From Ruminococcus sp. (GTDB lineage Bacteria; Bacillota; Clostridia; Oscillospirales; Acutalibacteraceae), in assembly GCA_023667385.1 (NCBI GenBank), contig JAMPAE010000052.1, forward strand, positions 1 through 9,379: a DNA stretch of 9,379 bases, given 5' to 3'. The notes below the pieces were generated by a model, which saw only the letters and a program-made list of their open reading frames with translations, was not told the origin of the DNA and ran no database searches. A program made the position numbers and the translations under genes. Numbering within the stretch: the stretch's first letter is position 1; every line of letters begins with the position of its first letter. Below are positions 1-5,512 of this stretch, piece by piece.

Positions 1-9
1 GGTAAAATG

Positions 10-40
10 ATTATATAACCTAAAGCTGACTTTAGGTCAA
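10..40 (-). promoter_or_regulatory. MerR-type divergent promoter with operator
   Basis: Read on the minus strand, TTGACC (40-35) and TATAAT (15-10) are separated by 19 bp, the long spacer characteristic of MerR-activated promoters. The spacer region contains a perfect inverted repeat, ACCTAAAG-N4-CTTTAGGT (18-37). From memory, the published Bacillus subtilis AdhR site is CTTAAAG-N4-CTTTAAG, also a 7-4-7 repeat between -35 and -10. The promoter points left, out of the window, so the controlled gene is not visible. It should be regulated by the MerR protein encoded just to the right, whose own transcription probably starts in the same region. The elements are seen directly; the regulatory role is inferred. 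Confidence 0.85.
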
Positions 41-71
41 GCTTTTTTTGAAAAATTTGTGAGGATTTTTT

Positions 72-512
72 ATGTATACTATCGGACAGGTTTCAAAAAT
101 GTTTAATTTACCGATTTCAACTCTGCGCTATTATGACAAAGAGGGCTTATTTCCCGATATGGAGCGTACATCGGGCATACGCAAATTTTCCGACCGTGAG
201 CTGGAGGCACTGCGTGTGATTGAATGCCTGAAAAAATCAGGACTTGAAATCAAAGACATCAAACAGTTCATGCAATGGTGCGCTCAGGGCAGTTCAACCT
301 ATCCACAGCGAAAAGAGCTTTTCCTGAAGCAGAAAGAAACGATTGAAAAAGAAATCAGCAAGCTTGAAAAAGCACTGTCAATGATTCGATATAAATGCTG
401 GTACTATGACCAAGCAATCAAAGATGGCAATGAGGATAATCTTAAAGCCATGATGCCCGATAATTTACCTGAAGATATACAAAAAATCTATAACCATGCG
501 CATGAGGAATAA
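72..512 (+). CDS. MerR-family regulator, AdhR-like (146 aa)
   Basis: This is a DNA-binding transcriptional activator of the MerR family. The N-terminal winged helix-turn-helix covers about residues 1-70, with the hallmark STLRYYDKEGL at 16-26 and the wing around GIRKFS (35-40). A dimerising coiled coil follows at about 83-107, then a short effector tail containing CWYYDQAIKDG. Its 146 residues fit the short AdhR/NmlR-type group rather than the long multidrug-binding type. Cys52 sits at the position reported as the carbonyl-sensing cysteine of B. subtilis AdhR; Cys70 and Cys109 are additional. A GAGG ribosome site (61-64) lies 7 bases before the ATG. The regulator faces away from a 19-bp-spacer promoter, so it probably controls a leftward gene, by family precedent an alcohol dehydrogenase, aldo/keto reductase or other carbonyl-detoxification enzyme. 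The effector is inferred, not shown. Confidence 0.9.
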   Translation: MYTIGQVSKMFNLPISTLRYYDKEGLFPDMERTSGIRKFSDRELEALRVIECLKKSGLEIKDIKQFMQWCAQGSSTYPQRKELFLKQKETIEKEISKLEKALSMIRYKCWYYDQAIKDGNEDNLKAMMPDNLPEDIQKIYNHAHEE

Positions 513-521
513 CACATTTAA

Positions 522-599
522 AGTTATGAAATTTGCATCGGTGATGAGCCGTTTGATGACGGAACAGAAGCAACCGTGCTTTGGTTTGAAGTTAAATAA
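522..599 (+). pseudogene. Possible C-terminal remnant of a lost gene
   Basis: After the regulator's stop codon, and in the same frame, comes HI, a second stop (519-521) and then an open stretch of 25 codons ending in TAA (597-599). Its translation, including DEPFDDGTEATVLWFEVK, has the acidic-turn then beta-strand composition of a genuine protein C-terminus and ordinary codon choice for this window. It has no plausible start codon or ribosome site. It may be the tail of a gene lost by deletion, or a former extension of the regulator cut off by two stops. I do not recognise the family. Chance remains possible at this length. Confidence 0.25.
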
Positions 600-631
600 A
601 AAAGATTGCACCGCATTGTGTGCAATCTTTT
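598..631. terminator. Bidirectional intrinsic terminator (MerR / glnA)
   Basis: A perfect 13-bp stem pairs 598-610 with 619-631 around an 8-base loop. The GC-containing core GATTGCAC/GTGCAATC is flanked by an A-run on the left and a T-run on the right, so it works as a U-tailed hairpin on either strand. It sits between the convergent regulator gene and glnA, whose stop codon lies at 647-649, and can serve both. Confidence 0.9.
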
Positions 632-646
632 TTACTGTATTTACTA

Positions 647-1978
647 TTAGTATTTTCCGAGGTACTTGTCAATCTCCCACTGGGAAACTCGTCTGCTGTA
701 TTCTTTCCATTCTTCCTGCTTTGCTTCAATATATTTTGAATAGACGTGGTTGCCCATGCACTCACGCATGAAGTCGCTCTTTTTAAATTCCTCAATTGCT
801 TCACCGAGTGTTTTAGGAAGCGATTCAATGCCTGCTTCTTTTCTTTGCTTTGAGGTCAGGTCAAAAATGTTTGAATCCGTTGCAGGAGGAGGGGTCATGT
901 TCTTTTTGATTCCGTCAAGGCCGGCTGCAATGCTTGCTGCCATTTCAAGATATGGGTTAGCGGCAGGGTCAGGGTTGCGAAGCTCAACTCTTGTGCCGAC
1001 TCCCTTTGCAGATGGGATACGAATGAGCGGGCTTCTGTTCTTTGCCGACCATGCAACATAAACAGGAGCTTCATAGCCGGGAACAAGTCGCTTATATGAA
1101 TTTACAATCGGGTTTGTGACAAGTGTCATCGCTTTAATGTGACGCATGATGCCTGCAATGAAGTTATATGCGGCGGCAGAAAGTCCGAACACGTCGCTTT
1201 CATCATAGAATGCATTCTTGCCGTCTTTAAAAAGTGAAATGTTGGTGTGCATACCTGAACCGCAGATTCCGAAAACGGGCTTCGGCATGAAGGTTGCATA
1301 AAGTCCGTGCTGGTTTGCAAGGGTTTTAACAACATATTTGAAAGTCATAACATTATCGGCAGTTCTGAGAACCTCATCATATTTGAAATCAATTTCATGC
1401 TGTGCGGGAGCGTTTTCGTGGTGAGATGCTTCAATTTCAAAGCCAATGTTTTCAAGCGCAAGGCAGATGTCACGGCGGCAGTTTTCTCCCCTGTCAATCG
1501 GGCCAAGCTCAAAATATCCGCCCTTGTCGTGCGATTTTGTTGTTGGTCTGCCGTCATCGTCAAGGTGGAAAAGGAAAAATTCACATTCGGGGCCAACGTT
1601 GCAGGTGTAACCCATGTCCGCAGCTTCCTTGATTGCCCTTTTGAGCACGTATCTCGGGTCGCCCTCAAACGGTGTTCCGTCTGCGTTGTAAACGTCGCAG
1701 ATAAGTCTTGCAGTTTTGCCTGATGTTGAGCGCCACGGAAGAATCACGAACGAATCATAATCCGGGTGCAGGCACATATCCGATTCTTCAATTCTGACAA
1801 AACCGTCAATTGAAGAACCGTCAAAAGCGCAGCGGTTGTCAAGCGCTTTGTCAAGCTGGCTTGCAGTGATTGAAACGCTTTTCAGCATTCCAAGAATATC
1901 TGTAAATTGCAGGCATATAAATTTGACATCCTGCTCTTTCACAATGCGGAGAATATCTTCTTTTGTGTAAATACTCAT
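647..1978 (-). CDS. glnA: Glutamine synthetase, type I-alpha (443 aa)
   Basis: This cytoplasmic dodecameric enzyme makes glutamine from glutamate, ammonia and ATP. The length (443) matches the Gram-positive I-alpha class and lacks the I-beta insertion. From the chosen start, the beta-grasp domain contains FDGSSIDGFVRIEESDM (52-68), including Arg62, the residue tied to feedback inhibition in B. subtilis. The catalytic domain shows GPECEF (129-134), HHENAPAQHE (186-195), GSGMH (240-244), a flap Glu at 303 in PGYEAP, and RVELRNPDP (330-338). Metal and substrate ligands Glu131, Glu133, Glu188, Glu195, His244, Glu332 and Arg334 are present. The Asn usual before GSGMH is Cys239 here. The frame stays open upstream to 2092, but the promoter's -10 box lies at 2037-2042, so the earlier ATGs at 2092 and 2035 would not be in the message. 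YTKEDIL is also the usual family N-terminus. No adjacent GlnR-type regulator is visible. Confidence 0.97.
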   Translation of the reverse strand: MSIYTKEDILRIVKEQDVKFICLQFTDILGMLKSVSITASQLDKALDNRCAFDGSSIDGFVRIEESDMCLHPDYDSFVILPWRSTSGKTARLICDVYNADGTPFEGDPRYVLKRAIKEAADMGYTCNVGPECEFFLFHLDDDGRPTTKSHDKGGYFELGPIDRGENCRRDICLALENIGFEIEASHHENAPAQHEIDFKYDEVLRTADNVMTFKYVVKTLANQHGLYATFMPKPVFGICGSGMHTNISLFKDGKNAFYDESDVFGLSAAAYNFIAGIMRHIKAMTLVTNPIVNSYKRLVPGYEAPVYVAWSAKNRSPLIRIPSAKGVGTRVELRNPDPAANPYLEMAASIAAGLDGIKKNMTPPPATDSNIFDLTSKQRKEAGIESLPKTLGEAIEEFKKSDFMRECMGNHVYSKYIEAKQEEWKEYSRRVSQWEIDKYLGKY

Positions 1979-2030
1979 GTCTGTATCGGCACGAAAATAC
2001 TTTTTCGGTGCGTTTCCTTTCCGTGTTATT
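1979..2030 (-). promoter_or_regulatory. glnA 5' leader with start-proximal hairpin
   Basis: The predicted leader is about 50 bases. No Shine-Dalgarno sequence lies at normal spacing before the ATG at 1978. The closest candidate, AAAGGA (2020-2015), is 36 bases away. Between them a hairpin pairs 2011-2002 with 1997-1989: CGAAAA/TTTTCG plus GCA/TGC around one bulged C, with loop AGTA. Folding would shorten the effective distance between AAAGGA and the ATG. That the hairpin tunes initiation is inference. Confidence 0.4.
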
Positions 2031-2034
2031 AACA
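2024..2034. promoter_or_regulatory. TGTTA-A-TAACA inverted repeat at glnA start site
   Basis: On the minus strand TGTTA and TAACA flank a single A, directly at the predicted glnA transcription start. The half-sites resemble those of GlnR/TnrA operators (TGTnA...TnACA), but the spacer is 1 base rather than the 7 expected, so it is not a standard site. It could be an operator of another repressor or chance in AT-rich sequence. Confidence 0.3.
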
Positions 2035-2036
2035 TA

Positions 2037-2065
2037 AATATAACACTCAGTTGGATATTTGTCAA
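2037..2065 (-). promoter_or_regulatory. Sigma-A promoter of glnA
   Basis: On the minus strand, a consensus -35 TTGACA (2065-2060) and a -10 TATATT (2042-2037) are separated by exactly 17 bp. The expected start is near 2030. This fixes the glnA start codon at 1978 because the two upstream in-frame ATGs fall outside the transcript. Confidence 0.85.
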
Positions 2066-2125
2066 CAAATCGAGAGCCGTGTTTTTGTGCATTTAGTAGA
2101 TTAATTTGGCAAAATTGGTTTTTTA

Positions 2126-2155
2126 TTGCAATCCGCACTGCATTTATTGTATAAT
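2126..2155 (+). promoter_or_regulatory. Sigma-A promoter of the MFS gene
   Basis: TTGCAA (2126-2131, four of six consensus bases) and a perfect TATAAT (2150-2155) are separated by 18 bp. The predicted start is about 2162, giving a leader of roughly 62 bases. The promoter is divergent from that of glnA, with about 60 bp between the two -35 boxes. Confidence 0.7.
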
Positions 2156-2176
2156 AACTTAAAAATATTTTGCTGT

Positions 2177-2199
2177 GGGTAAATCGGATGATATTACCC
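2177..2199 (+). promoter_or_regulatory. Hairpin or operator in the MFS leader
   Basis: GGGTAA (2177-2182) is perfectly inverted as TTACCC (2194-2199) around 11 bases. It lies in the predicted leader, 14 bases before the GGAGG ribosome site (2213-2217). It may be a repressor site just downstream of the transcription start or a weak leader hairpin. No T-run follows, so it is not a terminator. Confidence 0.35.
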
Positions 2200-2224
2200 T
2201 GCACAATTAAACGGAGGAAACATT

Positions 2225-3772
2225 ATGCCGGAAAAACAAAAAGAAAAACTCAACTATAAGCGAACGTTTCTGATAGGCTTCGGCTTTATGGGTTGTATGC
2301 TCTTATGGTCAGTATATAATTCATATGTACCGGTTATCCTTAAAGGTAAGCTTTCAATCATTTTCGCTGAGGGCGGAAGCGTTGCAAACTTCATTGACAG
2401 CCACTCATGGCTTGTTTGGCTCACAGTTCCGCTTCTTGTTAACGCAATCATGACAATTGATAACATCTTCGGTGTTATCTTCCAGCCGTATTTCGGCAAA
2501 AAGAGTGACGCAACTCATTCAAAGTTCGGCAAGCGTATGCCATACATCATCTCTTGTCTGCCGATTTGCGCAGTGTTCTTCTGCTTCATTCCCGTTGCTG
2601 CAACAATCAAAGCAGCAGGTTTGAGCATTCTTCTCATGATGGCAGTCATCATCTGCTTTAACTTCACAATGTCAATTTGGCGTTCGCCGGTTGTTTCGCT
2701 CATGCCGGACTTCACTCCGTCAAACCTTCAAAGCGATGCAAACGCAGTCATCAACATCATGGGCGGTATCGGTCAGATGGTCGGCTTTGTTGTTGGCATC
2801 ATTGCTTCAACAATTTGCGGCCTCATCGGCTTCACAACACTCAGCAAAAACCTCACTGCAAAGGTCAATGACCTCGGTCAGATTCTTGACGCTGACGGAA
2901 ACGTTGTTCTCAATGCCGCAGGCGAAGCTCAGTATATCAATTACACACCTGTTTTCGTTGTAACAGCAGTTATCTCAGTTTTGTGCCTTGTTGTTCTCAT
3001 CGCTTTCTATAAGAAAAACAAGAAATATGACCTTTCGGCTGATGTCAGCATTGAAAAAGGTGAAGCTGAGGGCAAAAAAGAAAAAATCAAAATCAAAAAT
3101 CTTCCCATTTCAAAGGAAGAAAAGAGAAGTCTTATCGTTATGCTTGCATCACTGTTTGTCATCAACAATGCAACTGAAGCAATCATCCCTAACTTCACAA
3201 ACTTTGCAAATGACACTCTTCACGTGCCAACAATTTATTCAACCCTCATGATGGCGGTTTTTGCTGTTTCACTTGCTGCATTCGGAATCCCTGCCGGTGC
3301 AATGGGCAGAAAAATCGGCAGAAAGAAAACCATCATGATCGGCCTTGGTGCAATTGTTGCAATGTTCGCTGTTTATCTCACCGTTTCGCAGATTCTTCCT
3401 GCAAAGGCTGACGGCAGCGTTAACACATTCACGTGGGTAATTCTCTGGATTGCACTTGTTGTTGGCGGTGCTGCTGTTGGCTGCATCAACATCAACACTC
3501 TTCCGCTTGTTCTTGCAATCGGCGGACGTGAATATGTTGGCACATTCACAGGCTATTATTACACCGCAACATTCTCAGCCGCTGTCACAGGTCCGATTCT
3601 TTGCGGTCTTGTAATCGGTCTTTTCAATGGCAACTATAACTTCATGTTCCTGTTCTGTGCAGTTATGTTTGCCGCAGGCCTTGCAATCATTTCTCAGGTT
3701 AAGCACGGCGAAGTTTCAAAAGATGAAGACACTGCATGGCTTGATGAAGCTGTTGAAAAAGCAGAAGACTAA
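2225..3772 (+). CDS. MFS transporter, SLC45/GPH sugar-porter-like (515 aa)
   Basis: This is a polytopic membrane carrier of the major facilitator superfamily with about 12 hydrophobic segments. The first half carries IDNIFGVIFQPYFGKKSD (78-95) followed by KFGKRMPYI (100-108), the acidic-then-basic loop 2-3 signature of sucrose/maltose-type (SLC45) and GPH cation symporters. RSPVVSLMPDFTP (153-165) and NIMGGIGQMVG (177-187) are also typical of that group. A polar insertion (about 206-241) precedes a hydrophobic segment, and a Lys/Glu-rich central loop (262-302) joins the two halves. GRKIGRKKT (361-369) is the second-half counterpart of the basic loop. GGAGG at 2213-2217 is 7 bases from the ATG. 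By family it likely moves a sugar or glycoside with a cation. No glycosidase or sugar-catabolic gene is adjacent, so the substrate cannot be named. The gene is probably monocistronic. Confidence 0.88.
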   Translation: MPEKQKEKLNYKRTFLIGFGFMGCMLLWSVYNSYVPVILKGKLSIIFAEGGSVANFIDSHSWLVWLTVPLLVNAIMTIDNIFGVIFQPYFGKKSDATHSKFGKRMPYIISCLPICAVFFCFIPVAATIKAAGLSILLMMAVIICFNFTMSIWRSPVVSLMPDFTPSNLQSDANAVINIMGGIGQMVGFVVGIIASTICGLIGFTTLSKNLTAKVNDLGQILDADGNVVLNAAGEAQYINYTPVFVVTAVISVLCLVVLIAFYKKNKKYDLSADVSIEKGEAEGKKEKIKIKNLPISKEEKRSLIVMLASLFVINNATEAIIPNFTNFANDTLHVPTIYSTLMMAVFAVSLAAFGIPAGAMGRKIGRKKTIMIGLGAIVAMFAVYLTVSQILPAKADGSVNTFTWVILWIALVVGGAAVGCININTLPLVLAIGGREYVGTFTGYYYTATFSAAVTGPILCGLVIGLFNGNYNFMFLFCAVMFAAGLAIISQVKHGEVSKDEDTAWLDEAVEKAED

Positions 3773-3884
3773 TCAGGAAATCTTAGCTTTATCAAAGCTT
3801 CCGGGAAACTCTGAATAATCCGAAGCACACATTTTTTTGCATATAATTAATCAGAATTTCCGCAGTCTTTGAAATATATTAATC

Positions 3885-3915
3885 AGCAGGCAGGGCAATT
3901 GGTTTTCTGCCTGCT
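3885..3915 (+). terminator. Hairpin after the MFS gene, probable terminator
   Basis: AGCAGGCAG (3885-3893) pairs perfectly with CTGCCTGCT (3907-3915), a GC-rich 9-bp stem with a 13-base loop. The following bases (CTTATAATATG) are only moderately T-rich, so termination may be weak. TATAAT at 3918-3923 right after the stem could be the -10 box of the next gene, but no good -35 is seen at 16-18 bp. The rest of 3773-3961 holds a smaller hairpin (3785-3799) and no gene. Confidence 0.45.
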
Positions 3916-3926
3916 CTTATAATATG

Positions 3927-3961
3927 AAAGGAACGTACTTGTATTATGTACGGCGTTTAAC
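3927..3961 (+). promoter_or_regulatory. PAP2-gene leader: distant SD, hairpin and 4-codon ORF
   Basis: AAAGGA (3927-3932) is the only Shine-Dalgarno-like sequence and is 29 bases before the ATG. A hairpin pairs CGTAC (3934-3938) with GTACG (3948-3952). Inside it an ATG opens a tiny frame, Met-Tyr-Gly-Val-stop (3946-3960), whose TAA ends one base before the PAP2 start codon (TAAcATG). Either hairpin-assisted initiation or coupling to the mini-ORF would explain the missing normal ribosome site. Both explanations are inferences. Confidence 0.35.
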
Positions 3962-5008
3962 ATGGAAAATACACGAATCAAAGAACGAAGAAACAATCAA
4001 AGGGTTGCACTTGTTTTTTATGCTGTTGCCATGGCGTGCATGGCAATTGGAACATTTTGGGATCTACAGTTTGGCATAGCAATTTTTTGCCCTCAAAACA
4101 AGCTTGCAATCGGAATTGAAGCATTTGGATTGTTTGTTTATTGGGGAATGTGGGGGCCGCTGTTCACGGTTTTGTTTCTCACTCGGCATGACTTAAAGGA
4201 AAGTGTTGACATCATTTCAAAACTTGTTCCGTTGATTAAACCAATCAGCAACATTGAAACAAAAGCATATAAATTCTTCAACTTTGTTGTCAGAGCAGTG
4301 ACAACAATTGGCTTTTTCATCCTCACTGTCATTGGCTGGAAAAAGCTGATACAAAATGTTTTGAAGCATATTTTCGACTTTGGCGAAGTTACTTATTTCA
4401 TTATAAGTGCTGTTGTTGCGGTAATCAGCATCATTGCTTTCAGCAAGCTCAGCAAGCAGACGCTCAGAAAGCTGGAATATCTTGCACTGGCAGGAGTTCT
4501 GATGGGGATATTCATTAAAATTGCCGAAGAATGCAAGACCATCACCGAAAGAGTACGCTTCAGAGAGATGGTTGCTTATTCAAACGGAATCCTTGACGAT
4601 GTTGGCATGAGCCATGGCAAAGTCAGCAAGCTGCATAGTCCGCTTGAGCGTGAGATGCTTTCGGGAACCGATTTTTCAGCGTTCACGCCGTGGTACAAGC
4701 ACGGTGACAGCATGGGAATATACAGCAATGCAAACTCGTTTCCGTCAGGTCATGTGACTTGTAGCTGCGCAATTTTCCTTTCATCGCTTTTTGCGAATGC
4801 TTTCGATAAATTACGCAAAAGCTCGGTTTGGCTGATGATTTTTTCGGCCGTTTATGTTATAGTCATGGCTTGCTCAAGAATGGTCTGCGGCGCACACTAC
4901 CTCACTGATGTTGCGGGCGGTGCAATTATTGGTTTCACGTTCTTCATTGTCGTATCAATGCTTTATCGCAGCTTTGTTAAAAAAGATGTGCTGGGCGAAG
5001 TTCAATAA
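3962..5008 (+). CDS. Membrane PAP2-family phosphatase (348 aa)
   Basis: This is an integral membrane phosphatase of the type-2 phosphatidic acid phosphatase superfamily, whose members dephosphorylate lipid phosphates or pyrophosphates such as undecaprenyl pyrophosphate. The three active-site blocks are present: Lys192-x6-Arg199 (KTITERVR, with Phe rather than Pro following), PSGH at 261-264, and SRMVCGAHYLTD (305-316), giving Ser305, Arg306, nucleophilic His312 and Asp316. Hydrophobic segments occur at about 14-40, 51-73, 110-125, 143-160, 173-187, 265-280, 288-304 and 317-335. The long N-terminal membrane part makes it larger than compact PAP2 enzymes (about 200-250 aa). No lipid gene is adjacent, so whether it acts on undecaprenyl pyrophosphate or a glycerolipid phosphate is open. 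An in-frame stop at 3920-3922 rules out a much earlier start. The ribosome site is abnormal, as noted for the leader. Confidence 0.9.
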   Translation: MENTRIKERRNNQRVALVFYAVAMACMAIGTFWDLQFGIAIFCPQNKLAIGIEAFGLFVYWGMWGPLFTVLFLTRHDLKESVDIISKLVPLIKPISNIETKAYKFFNFVVRAVTTIGFFILTVIGWKKLIQNVLKHIFDFGEVTYFIISAVVAVISIIAFSKLSKQTLRKLEYLALAGVLMGIFIKIAEECKTITERVRFREMVAYSNGILDDVGMSHGKVSKLHSPLEREMLSGTDFSAFTPWYKHGDSMGIYSNANSFPSGHVTCSCAIFLSSLFANAFDKLRKSSVWLMIFSAVYVIVMACSRMVCGAHYLTDVAGGAIIGFTFFIVVSMLYRSFVKKDVLGEVQ

Positions 5009-5026
5009 AATTAAAATGATAATATT

Positions 5027-5074
5027 AATATGCGGACAAGGTTTCCATAACAGGAAATCGCTTGCCCGCATATT
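5027..5074. terminator. Bidirectional terminator (PAP2 / anti-sigma)
   Basis: AATATGCGG (5027-5035) pairs with CCGCATATT (5066-5074). After one A/C mismatch, CAAG (5037-5040) pairs with CTTG (5061-5064), and TTTCC/GGAAA extends the stem toward a small loop. AT-rich flanks give T-rich tails in both directions. It lies between the convergent PAP2 and anti-sigma genes. Confidence 0.8.
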
Positions 5075-5092
5075 TTAATTATAGGTTAGGAT

Positions 5093-5512
5093 TTAGGGCT
5101 TTACATTCACCGTGGCATTGTTATCTGCATTGGTATTGTTTGGCTCAGCGTTAACTACTTCGGATTTGACGGCAAGATAAGATGATTTGCTTTCACCCGG
5201 AACTTCAAATTCATATTCTTCAACTTTTGTGCCGTCTTTGTCGGTATATGATTTGTGGTTTTTGATATAATCGAGAAGATTAACATCTTCACCGTTTATA
5301 ATCATGTTCATGCCGTCCAGTAGTGCGTTGTTGGTGGCTGCATTCGCTGTTAGTGTTGCACAAGCGAAAAGTGCAATAATTGCTGCAACAACAAGCATGG
5401 TTTTAAATCTGATTCGTTTAGTTTTCTTTTCTGTCATTTCAAAAATCCTTTCAATTACTTCGTCGGAAGGATAGATACCCGAAAAAGTTTGTTTGTAGTT
5501 TTCCTTATTCAT
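5093..5512 (-). CDS. Predicted single-pass anti-sigma factor (139 aa)
   Basis: This small membrane protein is encoded directly after an ECF sigma factor. Its Met codon lies inside the sigma gene's end (ATGAATAA), an 8-base overlap suggesting translational coupling. An ATG 12 bases earlier (5524) has GGGAG abutting it, too close to work, but GGGAG is 12 bases from the chosen ATG. From the chosen start, about 38 cytoplasmic residues (NYKQTFSGIYPSDEVIERIF and a basic KKTKRIRFK stretch) lead to one transmembrane segment at about 39-58 (MLVVAAIIALFACATLTANA). An outside domain of about 80 residues follows, ending in an Asn-rich tail. No Zn-binding HxxxCxxC motif is visible, so it is not a ZAS-type anti-sigma. 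The role is inferred from operon position and topology; the N-terminal part would bind the sigma factor. Confidence 0.7.
   Translation of the reverse strand: MNKENYKQTFSGIYPSDEVIERIFEMTEKKTKRIRFKTMLVVAAIIALFACATLTANAATNNALLDGMNMIINGEDVNLLDYIKNHKSYTDKDGTKVEEYEFEVPGESKSSYLAVKSEVVNAEPNNTNADNNATVNVKP

Noticed and set aside
496..771. 91-residue plus-strand frame after the MerR gene
   Set aside because: It runs through the terminator hairpin and then antisense into the end of glnA; it has no ribosome site and no recognisable protein features.
1307..1723. 138-residue frame antisense to glnA, and smaller overlapping frames
   Set aside because: They lie wholly inside a clearly conserved glutamine synthetase gene and are explained as shadows of its codon usage.
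1979..2092. 38-residue N-terminal extension of glutamine synthetase
   Set aside because: The -10 box (2037-2042) and -35 box lie inside it, so the upstream ATGs precede or coincide with the transcription start; the family N-terminus begins at the ATG at 1978.
3785..3799. AGCTTT-ATC-AAAGCT hairpin just after the MFS stop codon as a terminator
   Set aside because: The stem is short and AT-rich, the loop is only three bases and no T-run follows; the GC-rich hairpin at 3885-3915 is a better candidate.
3843..3886. Repeated TTAATCAG words (about 3847-3854 and 3879-3886)
   Set aside because: Two AT-rich 8-base copies in a short spacer are not enough to call a repeat family or binding array.
3918..3923. 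TATAAT as a confident promoter for the PAP2 gene
   Set aside because: No acceptable -35 lies 16-18 bp upstream and no TGn extension is present, so it is only mentioned with the hairpin.
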